From Streptomyces sp. NBC_01217 (lineage in GTDB: Bacteria > Actinomycetota > Actinomycetes > Streptomycetales > Streptomycetaceae), in the NCBI RefSeq assembly GCF_035994185.1, contig NZ_CP108538.1, forward strand, positions 8,063,501 through 8,127,500: a DNA stretch of 64,000 bases. Reading direction: 5' to 3'. Shown piece after piece: positions 17,042-27,030 of the stretch. Position numbers and translations under genes: made by a program. The notes beneath the pieces were generated by a model. It was not told where the DNA came from. It made no database searches and saw only the letters and a program-made list of their open reading frames with translations. Position 1 is the first letter of the stretch. Each line of letters starts with the position of its first letter.

Positions 17042-17707
17042 ATGCCGATGACCCCGACGACCACCCCGCTGCTGACCCGCAGAGAACTCGACACACAACT
17101 CGGCGGAGCCGCGCGCGCCTGGCTCGACGAGGCTCTCGCCGAGGCCGAACACGCCGCCTCCCGCGAGGACACCGAACAGCCCGGTGGCCCGTACGCCGTA
17201 CCGCCGTGGGAGCTGCGGTACGCCGCCGCAGGCCGGTACTGCGGACTCGAACACGCCGACTCCGTACGCGCCCTGCTGCTCATCGAGGCCCGTGCCGCAC
17301 TGCCCGCCCTGACCCGGCTGTACGAGCAGGGCACCGCCGCCGAACGACGCGCCGTCCTGCTGACCCTGCACCGGCTGGACCTCGGCCCCACCGCCCTTCC
17401 GCTCGTCGAGGACGCCCTGCGCACCAATGACACCCGGCTGGTCGCCGCGGCCGTCGGCCCGTACGCCGCGGCCCATCTCGATGCGCACAACTGGCGCCAC
17501 GCCATCCTCAAATGCCTCTTCACCGGCGTTCCCGTGGCTGCCGTCGACCAACTGGCACGGCGCTCGCGCGGCGACGCGGAACTCGCCCGCATGCTCGGCG
17601 ACTACGCGGCCGAACGCATCGCCGCGGGACGCAGTGTGCCCGCCGATCTCACCCGGGTGCTCGACCTCACCACTCCCGGCCCTGCCGCCCCCACGGAGGA
17701 GTCCTGA
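17042..17707 (+). CDS. eboA: EboA-domain protein
   Basis: 221 residues of alpha-helical, HEAT-like character: WLDEALAEAEHA, ELRYAAAGRYCG, RALLLIEARAALPAL, ERRAVLLTLHRLDLG, WRHAILKCLFTGVPV. These blocks and the neighbours identify EboA, a protein of unknown biochemistry named in the scytonemin-linked ebo operon of cyanobacteria. The stop overlaps the next ATG by one base (TGATG). No signal peptide or membrane segment is seen. Confidence 0.8.
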   Translation: MPMTPTTTPLLTRRELDTQLGGAARAWLDEALAEAEHAASREDTEQPGGPYAVPPWELRYAAAGRYCGLEHADSVRALLLIEARAALPALTRLYEQGTAAERRAVLLTLHRLDLGPTALPLVEDALRTNDTRLVAAAVGPYAAAHLDAHNWRHAILKCLFTGVPVAAVDQLARRSRGDAELARMLGDYAAERIAAGRSVPADLTRVLDLTTPGPAAPTEES

Positions 17708-18555
17708 TGCGCATCTTCGACCCCCACATCCATATGACCTCCCGCACCACGGACGACTATCAGGCGATGTACGACGCGGGCGTCCGCGCCCTCGTGGAAC
17801 CCTCCTTCTGGCTCGGCCAGCCCCGCACCTCGCCCGCCAGCTTCTTCGACTACTTCGACGCCCTGCTGGGCTGGGAACCCTTCCGCGCCGCCCAGTACGG
17901 CATCGCCCATCACTGCACGCTCGCCCTCAACCCCAAAGAGGCGAACGACCCCCGCTGCACCCCCGTCCTGGACGCCCTGCCCCGCTATCTCGTCAAGGAC
18001 TCCGTCGTCGCCGTCGGCGAGATCGGCTACGACTCCATGACCCCGGCCGAGGACACCGCCCTGGCCGCCCAGCTCCAGCTCGCCGCCGACCACGGCCTGC
18101 CCGCCCTCGTCCACACCCCGCACCGCGACAAGCTCGCCGGTCTGCACCGCACCATCGACGTCATCCGCGAATCCCACCTCCCCCCGGAGCGGGTCCTGCT
18201 CGATCACCTCAATGAGACGACCGTAAAGGACGCCTCTGACAGCGGCTGCTGGGCCGGCTTCTCCATCTACCCCGACACCAAGATGGACGAGGACCGCATG
18301 ATCGCGATCCTCAAGGCACACGGCACCGAGAAGGTTCTGGTCAACTCGGCCGCGGACTGGGGCAGGAGCGACCCGCTCAAGACCCGCAAGGTGGGCGACG
18401 CCATGCTCGCCGCCGGATTCAGCGACGACGACGTCGACCAGGTCCTCTGGCGCAACCCCGTCGCCTTCTACGGACAGAGCGGCAGGCTCCAGCTCGACAT
18501 CGAAGCACCGCAGCCACTCCACGAGGGCAACTCCATCCTGCGCGGCGGGGAGTGA
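17707..18555 (+). CDS. eboB: TatD-family metal-dependent hydrolase, EboB type
   Basis: 282 residues of the amidohydrolase/TatD fold. Ligands visible: FDPHIHMTSR near the N-terminus, Glu in VAVGEIGYDS, His in LVHTPHRDK, HLNE in LLDHLNETT and the late Asp in NSAADWGRSDPL. TatD enzymes hydrolyse phosphoester or amide bonds with two metals. The 1-bp overlap with eboA and 4-bp gap to eboE fix it in the operon. Confidence 0.85.
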   Translation: MRIFDPHIHMTSRTTDDYQAMYDAGVRALVEPSFWLGQPRTSPASFFDYFDALLGWEPFRAAQYGIAHHCTLALNPKEANDPRCTPVLDALPRYLVKDSVVAVGEIGYDSMTPAEDTALAAQLQLAADHGLPALVHTPHRDKLAGLHRTIDVIRESHLPPERVLLDHLNETTVKDASDSGCWAGFSIYPDTKMDEDRMIAILKAHGTEKVLVNSAADWGRSDPLKTRKVGDAMLAAGFSDDDVDQVLWRNPVAFYGQSGRLQLDIEAPQPLHEGNSILRGGE

Positions 18556-18559
18556 GGCG

Positions 18560-19735
18560 ATGCGCTTCCGCCATCCCTGCGGCTCCACCGTCCACCTCTC
18601 GTACTGCACCAACGTCCACCCCGCCGAGACACTCGACGGGGTCCGCACCCAGCTGCGCGACCACTGCGAACCGGTCCGCAAACGGCTCGGCCGGGACAGG
18701 CTCGGCATCGGTCTCTGGCTCGCCAGGGACGCCGCCCGCAGCCTGATCAACGATCCCTCCCAGCTGCGCTCCCTGCGCGCCGAACTGGACCGCCGGGGCT
18801 TGGAGGTCGTCACCCTCAACGGCTTCCCGTACGAGGGATTCGGCGCGAACGAGGTCAAGTACCGGGTGTACAAGCCGGACTGGACGGACCCGGAGCGGCT
18901 CTGCCACACCACCGACCTCGCCCGGCTCCTGGCCGGCCTGCTCCCCGACGACGTCACCGAAGGAACCATCTCCACCCTCCCGATCGCCTGGCGCACCCCC
19001 TACGACACGGACCCCGGGGCGGCCGGTCGCGCGCACACCGCGCTCACCACCCTCGGCGAACGCCTCGACGCACTGGCCGAGCTCACCGGCAAGTCCATCC
19101 GCATCGGCCTCGAACCCGAGCCGGGCTGCACCGTCGAGACCACCGCCGACGCCATCGCACCGCTCACCGCTGTCGGACACCGGCGGATCGGCATCTGCAT
19201 CGACACCTGCCATCTGGCCACCTCCTTCGAGGACCCCGACACCGCCGTCGACGCGCTCGACGCAGCCGGTATCCCGGTCGCCAAGGCGCAGCTCTCCGCC
19301 GCACTGCACGCCGAACACCCCCACCTCCCCGAGGTACGCACCGCACTGGCAGCCTTCGCCGAGCGCCGCTTCCTCCACCAGACCCGCACCAGCACCGCCG
19401 CCGGGCTGCGCGGCACCGACGACCTCGACGAGGCGGTCACCGGCCGGGTCCTGCCCGACGGCGCCCCTTGGCGCGCCCACTTTCACGTCCCCCTGCACGC
19501 ACCTCCCGCACCACCGCTCACCTCCACCCTTCCCGTGCTCCGGTCCGCGCTGACCCGACTGGTCGGCGGCGCACGGCCCCTCACCAGGCACCTGGAGGTC
19601 GAGACCTACACCTGGCAGGCGCTCCCGGCCGAACTGCGACCCCGCACCCGCACCCAGCTCGCCGACGGCATCGCCGCCGAACTCACCCTCGCCCGCGACC
19701 TCCTGGTCGACCTCGGCCTCAAGGAGCTCCCGTGA
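18560..19735 (+). CDS. eboE: EboE, TIM-barrel protein of the Ebo operon
   Basis: 391 residues. The N-terminus (LSYCTNVHPAETLDGV), GIGLWLARDAAR, VVTLNGFPYEGFG and YKPDWTDPERL are hallmark EboE blocks. Later it has the isomerase metal site: IGLEPEPGCTVET, ICIDTCHLATSFE. EboE proteins are implicated in moving or trimming metabolites exported by ebo-containing bacteria; the reaction is unknown. Starts 4 bp after eboB and its stop overlaps the next GTG (GTGA). Confidence 0.88.
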   Translation: MRFRHPCGSTVHLSYCTNVHPAETLDGVRTQLRDHCEPVRKRLGRDRLGIGLWLARDAARSLINDPSQLRSLRAELDRRGLEVVTLNGFPYEGFGANEVKYRVYKPDWTDPERLCHTTDLARLLAGLLPDDVTEGTISTLPIAWRTPYDTDPGAAGRAHTALTTLGERLDALAELTGKSIRIGLEPEPGCTVETTADAIAPLTAVGHRRIGICIDTCHLATSFEDPDTAVDALDAAGIPVAKAQLSAALHAEHPHLPEVRTALAAFAERRFLHQTRTSTAAGLRGTDDLDEAVTGRVLPDGAPWRAHFHVPLHAPPAPPLTSTLPVLRSALTRLVGGARPLTRHLEVETYTWQALPAELRPRTRTQLADGIAAELTLARDLLVDLGLKELP

Positions 19736-21156
19736 CCGCAGCCGAGCAGACCAGCACATCCATCCCGCCCAGCACACCCGGTTCACCCACCCCCCTCCTC
19801 GTTCTCGACGTCGTCGGTCTCACCCCACAGCTCCTCGACCACATGCCGCACCTCAAGGCCCTGGGGCAGTCCGGCACCCACGCGCCCCTGGGCACCGTGC
19901 TCCCCGCCGTCACCTGCGCGGCCCAGTCGACCTTCCTCACCGGCACCACCCCCGCCGAGCACGGCATCGTCGCCAACGGCTGGTACTTCCGCGAGCTCGG
20001 CGACGTCCTGCTCTGGCGCCAGCACAACGGTCTGGTCGCCGGAGACAAACTCTGGGACGCCGCTCGCCGCGCCCACCCCGGCTACACCGTCGCCAACATC
20101 TGCTGGTGGTATGCGATGGGAGCCGACACCGACATCACGGTCACCCCGCGCCCCGTCTACTACGCCGACGGCCGCAAGGAACCCGACTGCTACACCCGGC
20201 CGCCTGCCCTGCACGACGAACTCACCCAGAAACTTGGCACGTTCCCCCTCTTCCACTTCTGGGGTCCCGGAGCCGACCTCGTCTCCTCCCAGTGGATCAT
20301 CGACGCGACCCGGCACATCCTGGACACCCGCCACCCGGACCTGGCCCTGTGCTACCTCCCGCATCTCGACTACGACCTGCAGCGCTACGGACCCGACGAC
20401 CCCCGCTCGTACAGGGCGGCGGCCGATCTCGACCGGGCCGTGGCACCCCTCCTGGACGACGCGCGCCGCGAGGGCCGCACCGTCGTAGCCCTCTCCGAAT
20501 ACGGCATCACCCGCGTCGACCGGCCCGTCGACATCAACCGGGCCCTGCGCCGCGCCGGCCTCCTGGAGGTCCACACCCAGGACGGCATGGAGTACCTGGA
20601 CCCGATGGCCTCCCGCGCCTTCGCCGTCGCCGACCACCAGCTCGCCCACGTCTACGTACGCCGCCCCGAAGACCTCGAAGCGACCCGCGAAGCCCTCCAG
20701 GACCTCCCCGGCATCGAGCAGCTCCTCGACGACGAGGGCAAGAAGGCCAACGGCCTGGACCACCCGCGCTCCGGCGAACTGGTCGCCGTCGCGGACCCGG
20801 ATGCCTGGTTCACGTACTACTACTGGCTCGACGACGCCCACGCGCCCGACTTCGCGCAGCTCGTCGAGATCCACCGCAAACCCGGCTACGACCCCGTCGA
20901 ACTCTTCCTGGACCCGCAGGACCCGTACGTCCGGGTCAAGGCCGCCGCGGCCGTCGCCCGCAAGAAGCTCGGCATGCGCTACCGCATGGCGGTCGTGCCG
21001 CTGGATCCCTCACCTATTCGCGGCAGCCACGGCCGCCTCCCCGTGAGCGAGGACGAAGGTCCGCTCATCCTGTGCTCCACCCCCCACGCGTTCACCGGCC
21101 CCGTCCGGGCCACCGATGTGAAGTCCCTGCTCCTCAAGCTTGCCGGACTGCACTGA
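19732..21156 (+). CDS. eboF: Nucleotide pyrophosphatase/phosphodiesterase family protein, EboF type
   Basis: 474 residues of the alkaline-phosphatase superfamily. The nucleophile region is seen as LPAVTCAAQSTFLTGTTPAEHG, with the first metal Asp in LVLDVVGLTP and further ligands in LPHLDYDLQRYGP, LSEYGITRV and ADHQLAHVY. No signal peptide is seen, so it probably acts in the cytoplasm on a phosphodiester or phosphomonoester intermediate of the pathway. The GTG start overlaps the eboE stop. Last of the strictly overlapping genes, with the TAT-exported barrel 30 bp later. Confidence 0.85.
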   Translation: MTAAEQTSTSIPPSTPGSPTPLLVLDVVGLTPQLLDHMPHLKALGQSGTHAPLGTVLPAVTCAAQSTFLTGTTPAEHGIVANGWYFRELGDVLLWRQHNGLVAGDKLWDAARRAHPGYTVANICWWYAMGADTDITVTPRPVYYADGRKEPDCYTRPPALHDELTQKLGTFPLFHFWGPGADLVSSQWIIDATRHILDTRHPDLALCYLPHLDYDLQRYGPDDPRSYRAAADLDRAVAPLLDDARREGRTVVALSEYGITRVDRPVDINRALRRAGLLEVHTQDGMEYLDPMASRAFAVADHQLAHVYVRRPEDLEATREALQDLPGIEQLLDDEGKKANGLDHPRSGELVAVADPDAWFTYYYWLDDAHAPDFAQLVEIHRKPGYDPVELFLDPQDPYVRVKAAAAVARKKLGMRYRMAVVPLDPSPIRGSHGRLPVSEDEGPLILCSTPHAFTGPVRATDVKSLLLKLAGLH

Positions 21157-21186
21157 CAACGTCCCACCCTCAGAAGGAGTTCCGCC

Positions 21187-22218
21187 ATGAGCCGCCGCAC
21201 CCCCGTCGACGCCGAACTCGCCCACAGGCTGAGCAGGCGCTCCATGCTCGGCGTCGCCGCCGGAGCCACCGCCGCCGCTCTCGTCGGCGCCGCGGCTCCG
21301 ACCGCCGCCGCCCACAGCAAGCCGCACGGCAGCCCCCTGCTGCCCCCAGGCCGCCTCGGAATCCAGCTCTACACCCTCCGCGACAAGGTCTCGACCCTTG
21401 GCTTCGACAAAGTCTTCGCCGAACTGGAGGCGTACGGCTACGACGAGGTCGAGTACGCCGGGTACACCCAGGGTTCGGCCGGCGCCATCACCCTGGCCCA
21501 GCTGAAGCGGCTCACCCGCGACCACGGGCTCCAGGGCATAGGAAGCCACGTCGGTTACGCCGACGACAACAACCCCAACGCCTACACCTTCGCGCAGAAC
21601 CTCACCCAGGTTCTCGACGACGCCCAGGCCCTCGGCCTCAAGCACATCGGCACCGCGTCGGGACCGTTCCGCTACGGGTCGACGGTCGACGCCTGGAAGC
21701 GGGCCGCCGAGGACTTCAACACCTACGGCGCCGCGGCCAGGAAGCGCGGCATGAAGTTCTACCAGCACAACCACGCCGAAGAATTCTCCTTCGCCACGGA
21801 CCGGCCCGACGTCCGCCTCTACGATGTGCTGCTCGCCGAGACCGACCCCGACCTGGTCTTCCTGGAGATGGACATCTACTGGGCGTACGTCGGTCAGTTC
21901 CGCTTCAGCAAGCGGGTGGACGGCACAGCCGACAGCTTCGACCCGCTGCACTACGTACTGAAGCAGCCCGACCGCTACCCGCTCTTCCACGTCAAGGACG
22001 GCGAGCACGACGACGCGGTCCGCGACGGCTACCGCATGGTGGACGTCGGGGACGGCGACATCGACTACAAGAAGTTCCTGAGCGCCGTCACCAAGACGCG
22101 CGGCGGCCGCCGTGACCACCACTGGCAGGTGGAGCACGACCAGCCGATCGTCGACTCCTTCACCACGGCCCGCCGCTCGGCCGCCTATCTGCACTCCCTG
22201 CGCCAGAAGGGCTGCTAG
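21187..22218 (+). CDS. TAT-exported sugar phosphate isomerase/epimerase family protein
   Basis: 343 residues. The N-terminus holds a twin-arginine signal (LSRRSMLGVAAGATAAALVGAAAP, cleavage near AAAH). The TIM barrel then starts LGIQLYTLRDKV and shows likely ligands in KFYQHNHAEEF, LEMDIYWAYV, LFHVKDGEHDD and WQVEHDQPIVDSF. An extracytoplasmic isomerase cannot use phosphorylated sugars easily, so keto-sugar or keto-glycoside chemistry is more likely. GAAGGAG precedes the ATG. A strong terminator follows. Confidence 0.88.
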   Translation: MSRRTPVDAELAHRLSRRSMLGVAAGATAAALVGAAAPTAAAHSKPHGSPLLPPGRLGIQLYTLRDKVSTLGFDKVFAELEAYGYDEVEYAGYTQGSAGAITLAQLKRLTRDHGLQGIGSHVGYADDNNPNAYTFAQNLTQVLDDAQALGLKHIGTASGPFRYGSTVDAWKRAAEDFNTYGAAARKRGMKFYQHNHAEEFSFATDRPDVRLYDVLLAETDPDLVFLEMDIYWAYVGQFRFSKRVDGTADSFDPLHYVLKQPDRYPLFHVKDGEHDDAVRDGYRMVDVGDGDIDYKKFLSAVTKTRGGRRDHHWQVEHDQPIVDSFTTARRSAAYLHSLRQKGC

Positions 22219-22237
22219 CCGGCACGGCCCACGCACG

Positions 22238-22272
22238 ACGGGCCTCCCCGCACACCGCGCGGGGAGGCCCGT
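22238..22272. terminator. Terminator between convergent genes
   Basis: ACGGGCCTCCCCGC (22238-22251) pairs with GCGGGGAGGCCCGT (22259-22272). It lies between the end of the Ebo locus and the end of the minus-strand transporter, so it may stop transcription from both sides. Confidence 0.85.
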
Positions 22273-22316
22273 TGTCGTACGTACCGCACGGCCTATGGGA
22301 TTCGATCCGCGGTCAT

Positions 22317-23708
22317 TCAGGCCATCTCCTCACCTGTCGGATGCGGATTGGGTTCGATACGGCGCCTGCCTCCCGGGCGCCCCGGCTGCTTCAGGAACAG
22401 GGCCAGCACCGCCGAGGCGATCCCGACCGATCCCGCGATGACGAACGCGCCCTTGTAGTCCCAGGCATCCACCACCACGGCGCCCATACCGGAGCCCAGC
22501 AGCCCGGAGATCAGCTTCGAGCTGTAGACCATCCCGTAGTTCGAGGCGTTGTTGTTCTCCCCGAAGTAGTCCGCGGTCATCGCCGCGAACAGCGGGAAGA
22601 TCGCGCCGCCGCCGAAGCCGGAGACCATGGAACAGAACAGGAAGAACGGCATGCTGCCCATGGACCCGGAGACCAGCACTCCGAACTGGGCGGTGCCCAG
22701 CACCACGCAGACGATGATCAGTGTGTTGCGGCGCCCGTAACGGTCGGAGATCCAGCCGATCACTCCGCGCCCGGTCCCGTTCACGATCGCCTTCAGGGAC
22801 ATGGCGGTGGCCACGATCCCGCCCGCGAATCCCATGTCCTTGCCGAACGGCACCTGGAAGGCGATGCCGAAGATGTTGATTCCCGCCGTGCAGAGCAGAC
22901 AGAACCACATCATCCACAGCACGGGTGTGCGCGCGGCCTGCCTCGGGGTGTACTGCTTCACCGCCGGCGGGTTCTTCTCCAGCGCGCGCCTGATCCGCGG
23001 ATCGTCGGACACGGTCAGCGGGTCGACCTGTTCGGGCCACCAGTACTTCGGCGGGTCCCGGAAGAACCAGCCCGCGAAGGCCACGACCAGGCAGCAGATC
23101 ACACCGACCATGACCAGCACGGTCTGGTAGTTGCTCAGATCCATGTACGACGTGAAGAGGAAGACGAACGGCACCGAGCCGTAGGCGAAACCGCCGTTGA
23201 CCATGCCGGTCTTGCCGCCCTTGCGCTCCGGGTACCACTTGCCGACCATGTTCACGCAGGTCGCGTAGACAAGACCGGCTCCGATGCCGCTGCACGCGCC
23301 GAAGCCGAGATACGCCCAGAAGACACTCGGGGCGTACGCGAGCGAGAGATAACCGAGGAAGGTGCCGAGAGCACCCAGCATCATCGCGTACCGGGCGGGC
23401 AGCCGCCCGCTCTCGCGCAGTTGCCCGGCAGGGAAGGCGACGGCGGCCTGGAAGAAGACCCAGACCCCCATGAGCCAGAAGATGTGTCCGCTGTTCCACA
23501 GATGTGCCTCGTGCAGGGTGTCCTCGGCGGACGTGAAGGCGTACTCCGAGGAGCTGATGCCCATCATGCCGATCCAGGGGAACAGCACCATGGTCCAGCG
23601 TGGTCGTCCCATGATGTCCCGGTCGGTCTGGCCGATCCGGTAGGTACGGCCGTTGCGGTCCGTGACCTCTCTGTACGGGACTGCTGTTGTGATGTCGGTG
23701 GTTGTCAT
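22317..23708 (-). CDS. OFA-family MFS transporter (oxalate:formate antiporter type)
   Basis: 463 residues with twelve predicted membrane spans. RPRWTMVLFPWIGMMGISS, GGWQ-like QLRESGRLPARY, GFGACSGIGAGLVYATCVN, KWYPERKGGKTGMVNGGF and WISDRYGRRNTLI are typical of the OFA branch. The family exchanges oxalate, formate or other small carboxylates. An upstream ATG would add 18 residues of poor character; the MTTTD start at 23708 is preferred. It is the last gene of a minus-strand operon beginning with the formyl-CoA transferase, which supports an oxalate-like substrate. Confidence 0.87.
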   Translation of the reverse strand: MTTTDITTAVPYREVTDRNGRTYRIGQTDRDIMGRPRWTMVLFPWIGMMGISSSEYAFTSAEDTLHEAHLWNSGHIFWLMGVWVFFQAAVAFPAGQLRESGRLPARYAMMLGALGTFLGYLSLAYAPSVFWAYLGFGACSGIGAGLVYATCVNMVGKWYPERKGGKTGMVNGGFAYGSVPFVFLFTSYMDLSNYQTVLVMVGVICCLVVAFAGWFFRDPPKYWWPEQVDPLTVSDDPRIRRALEKNPPAVKQYTPRQAARTPVLWMMWFCLLCTAGINIFGIAFQVPFGKDMGFAGGIVATAMSLKAIVNGTGRGVIGWISDRYGRRNTLIIVCVVLGTAQFGVLVSGSMGSMPFFLFCSMVSGFGGGAIFPLFAAMTADYFGENNNASNYGMVYSSKLISGLLGSGMGAVVVDAWDYKGAFVIAGSVGIASAVLALFLKQPGRPGGRRRIEPNPHPTGEEMA

Positions 23709-23789
23709 GTGGAAGTAGCACCCCTTGCGTCGAAAGCTCCTGGCCAGCGCCCCCTGTCCCATGCCTTTCGTTCGCCCGGCGAGGTCAGT

Positions 23790-25798
23790 TCATCGACCAC
23801 CGCCCAGCAGCCCCGCCGCGCGGGCCCAGCGGTACTTGGCGCCGAGTAGGGCGACCGGCCGCTCCGTCGTGTACGGATAGGCCACGACGCCGCGCTCGAA
23901 GAGATACGCGCAGGCCTCCTCGACCTTCGTGTCACCGGCCAGCGACGCCACGACGGGCTTGAAGATCCCGCGGTCGCGGAACTCCTGGACCACCCGGGCG
24001 GTCAGCTCGGCGAAGGCCAGCGGCGGGGTGACGATCGTGTGCCAGTAGCCCAGGACCAGCGAGTGGATGCGCGGGTCCTCCAGGCCGAGGCGGATCGTCG
24101 CCTCGTACGTCGACGGCGGCTCGCCGCCCGTGATGTCGATCGGGTTGCCCGCCGCACCGAACGGCGGAATGAACGCCCTGAACGCCGTGTCCAGATCCGG
24201 CGGAATCTCCATCAGCGAAAGGCCGTTGTCGACGATCGCGTCCGACAGCAGCACTCCCGAACCGCCGGCGCCCGTGATGATGACGACGTTGTCGCCCTTC
24301 GGCGTCGCAAGCACCGGCAGCGCCCGCGCGTACTCCAGCATCTCGTTCAGCCCCGGCGCCCTGATCACTCCAGCCTGGCGCAGGATGTCGTCGTACACCG
24401 CGTCGTCGCCCGCCAGCGCGCCCGTGTGCGAACCGGCCGCCTTGGCGCCCGCACTCGTACGGCCCGCCTTCAGCACCACGATCGGCTTCTTCGGTACGGT
24501 CGCCCGCGCCGCCTCGACGAACGCGCGCCCGTCCTTGAGGTCCTCCAGATGCATGGCGATGCACTGGGTGTGGGGGTCCTCACCGAACCAGGTCAACAGA
24601 TCGTCCTCGTCGATGTCCGACTTGTTGCCGAGCCCCACGATCGCGGAGACACCGGTCTTCGTCGACCGGGCGAAGCCGAGGATCGCCATGCCGATGCCAC
24701 CGGACTGGGAGGTCAGCGCCACCCCGCGCCTGACGTCGTAAGGTGTGCAGAAGGTGGCGCAGAGGTCCTGCCACGTCGAGTAGTAGCCGTAGATGTTGGG
24801 CCCGAGCAGCCTTACGCCGTACCGCTCGCCGATCGCCACGATCTCGTCCTGCAGCGCCTGTTCACCGGTCTCGGCGAACCCGGACGCAACGAGCACCGCA
24901 TTGGGAATCCCCTTGCGCCCCACCTCCTCCAGCGCCGATGCCACGAACTCGGCGGGGATCGCGAAGACCGCCACATCCACCTCACCGGGAACGTCGGTGA
25001 CACTCCTGTACGCCTTGCGGCCCAGAATGTCATCGGCCCGGGAATTCACCGGATGGATCTCCCCGGAGAAACCTCCGGCGATGAGATTGCGCATCACCGA
25101 ATTGCCGATCTTGCCCTGCTCGTTGGAGGCACCGACCACGGCGACCGAGCGCGGCTCCATCAGCCGGCGCATCGAGGCGAGGATCTCCTCGCGGCCGTAG
25201 GTGCGCCGGGCCCGGACGGTCCCGGTCGACAGCAGGACCCGGATGTCGGCCGCGATCGCACCCTCCGGCGTGGCGATGACCGGATTGAGGTCGACCTCCG
25301 CGATCTCCGGGAAATCCGTGACCAGTTGGGAGACCCGCCGGATCTGCTCGGCCAGCGCCCACCGGTCCACCGGCGGCGCGCCGCGTACCCCGCGCAGGAT
25401 CTCCGCCGCACCGATCGAGTCGAGCATCGACTGCGCCTCGTCTGCTGCACCTGCACACCATCGATCCGGGCGTCGGGCGCGTACGCCCGCACGTTCTCGA
25501 TGATCCGACGGAACGCGGCCCGCACCTCAAAGGCGCCCTCCACACCGACGACGACACCACCGGCATCCGTCTTGTGCAGCACATCGGGGGAGACGATCTT
25601 CAGCACGACCGACCCGCCGAGCCGGTCCGCGAAGGCCACCGCCTCGTCGACATTCTGCGCCAACTCCTCGCCCGGCACGGCGATCCCGTACGCATCGGCG
25701 ACGATCTTGCCCTCGGGTGCGGTGAGCGCACTGCGTCCGGCGGCACGGACGGAGTCGAGCAGCGCCCGTACGGTCTCGCGGTCCTGTGTTTCGGCCAT
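23790..25798 (-). pseudogene. NDP-forming acyl-CoA synthetase, disrupted by an internal deletion and frameshift
   Basis: The N-terminal piece (25798 down to about 25445: MAETQDRETVRALL ... KIVSPDVLHKTDAGGVVVGV ... DGVQVQQ) is the first part of the ATP-grasp domain. The C-terminal piece, in another frame (about 25440 down to 23790: EAQSMLDSIGAAEILRGVRG, PEIAEVDLNPV, then the CoA-binding domain VAVVGASNEQGKIGN, SQSGGIGMAI), carries the rest. Between VQVQQ and EAQSM the roughly 40 residues that normally hold GTEVIVG-RDPQFGP and the Gly-rich loop are missing, and the frame changes. Such proteins make acyl-CoA from acid, CoA and ATP. Starts 2 bp after the CoA-transferase stop. A sequencing error cannot easily explain loss of a whole segment. 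Confidence 0.82.
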
Positions 25799-25800
25799 GC

Positions 25801-27030
25801 TCAGATGACTCCGTTCGTCTTCAGCAGTCGCAGCTCCTCGTCGCCGAGGCCCAGCTCACCGACGTACACCTCTTCGTTGTGCTCACCGAGCAGCGGCGAA
25901 GTCACCACATCCACGGGGGAGTCGGAGAGCTTCAGCGGGGAGCCGACCGTGGTGAACGTGCCGCGCTCGGGGTGCTCCACCTGGACGACCATCTCGTTGG
26001 CGACCAGGGACTCGTCCTCGATGATCTCCTTGGTGGAGAGGATCGGGCCGCACGGGATGTTGTGCGTGTTCAGCCGCTCCAGCACCTCCCACTTGGGGAG
26101 CGTCGAGGACCACTCCTCGATGAGCTGGAACATCTTGTCGAGCTTCGGCAGCCGGGCCTCGGGCGTCGCCCACTCGGGGTCGTCCACCAACTCCGGGCGC
26201 CCGATCAGAGAGGCGAGCGGCTGCCAGCCGACCGGCTGCACAATGACGTACACATAGTCGTTGGGCCCACCGGGCGCACACCTCACCGCCCAGCCGGGTT
26301 GCCCGCCGCCGCTCGCATTGCCGCTGCGCGGCACCTCGTCGCCGAAGTCCTCGTTCGGGTACTCCGCCAACGGACCGTGCGTCAGCCTCTGCTGGTCACG
26401 GAGTTTCACCCGGCACAGGTTGAGCACCGCATGCTGCATGGCGACGTTGACGCGCTGCCCGCGCCCGGTGTTCTCGCGCTGGAACAGCGCGGCCAGAATG
26501 CCCGCGACCGCGTGGATGCCGGTTCCGGAGTCGCCGATCTGCGCGCCGGTCGCGAGCGGCGGACCGTCCTCGAAGCCGGTGGTGGACATCGAACCGCCCA
26601 TGGCCTGGGCGACCACCTCGTAGGCCTTGAAGTCGGTGTAGGGGCCCGCGCCGAACCCCTTGATGGAGGCGTACACGATCCGGGGGTTGATCTCCTGGAT
26701 CCGCTCCCAGGTGAACCCCATCCGGTCGACGGCGCCGGGGCCGAAGTTCTCCACCATCACATCGGAGCGGCGGATCAGTTCGGTGAGGATCTCCTTGCCG
26801 CGCTCGCTCTTCGTGTTGAGAGTGATGCTCCGTTTGTTGCAGTTGAGCATGGTGAAGTAGAGGGAGTCGACATCCGGCAGGTCGCGCAGCTGTCTGCGGG
26901 TGATGTCACCGCTCGGCGCTTCGAGCTTCACCACGTCGGCGCCGAGCCAGGCGAGCAGCTGGGTGGCGGAGGGACCGGACTGTACGTGTGTCATGTCGAG
27001 GACGCGCACGCCCTCAAGAGCTTTGGTCAT
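25801..27030 (-). CDS. frc: CaiB/BaiF-type CoA transferase, formyl-CoA:oxalate CoA-transferase-like
   Basis: 409 residues, close to Frc length. The catalytic Asp167 lies in [13 protein letters not shown], followed by [19 protein letters not shown], a block highly typical of formyl-CoA transferases, and a glycine loop NASGGGQPG. Frc moves CoA from formyl-CoA to oxalate. The partner oxalyl-CoA decarboxylase is not in the window, so the true donor and acceptor could differ (for example succinyl-CoA from the neighbouring sucCD-like pair). First gene of the minus-strand operon and divergent from sucC, with operator-like repeats between. Confidence 0.88.
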   Translation of the reverse strand: MTKALEGVRVLDMTHVQSGPSATQLLAWLGADVVKLEAPSGDITRRQLRDLPDVDSLYFTMLNCNKRSITLNTKSERGKEILTELIRRSDVMVENFGPGAVDRMGFTWERIQEINPRIVYASIKGFGAGPYTDFKAYEVVAQAMGGSMSTTGFEDGPPLATGAQIGDSGTGIHAVAGILAALFQRENTGRGQRVNVAMQHAVLNLCRVKLRDQQRLTHGPLAEYPNEDFGDEVPRSGNASGGGQPGWAVRCAPGGPNDYVYVIVQPVGWQPLASLIGRPELVDDPEWATPEARLPKLDKMFQLIEEWSSTLPKWEVLERLNTHNIPCGPILSTKEIIEDESLVANEMVVQVEHPERGTFTTVGSPLKLSDSPVDVVTSPLLGEHNEEVYVGELGLGDEELRLLKTNGVI

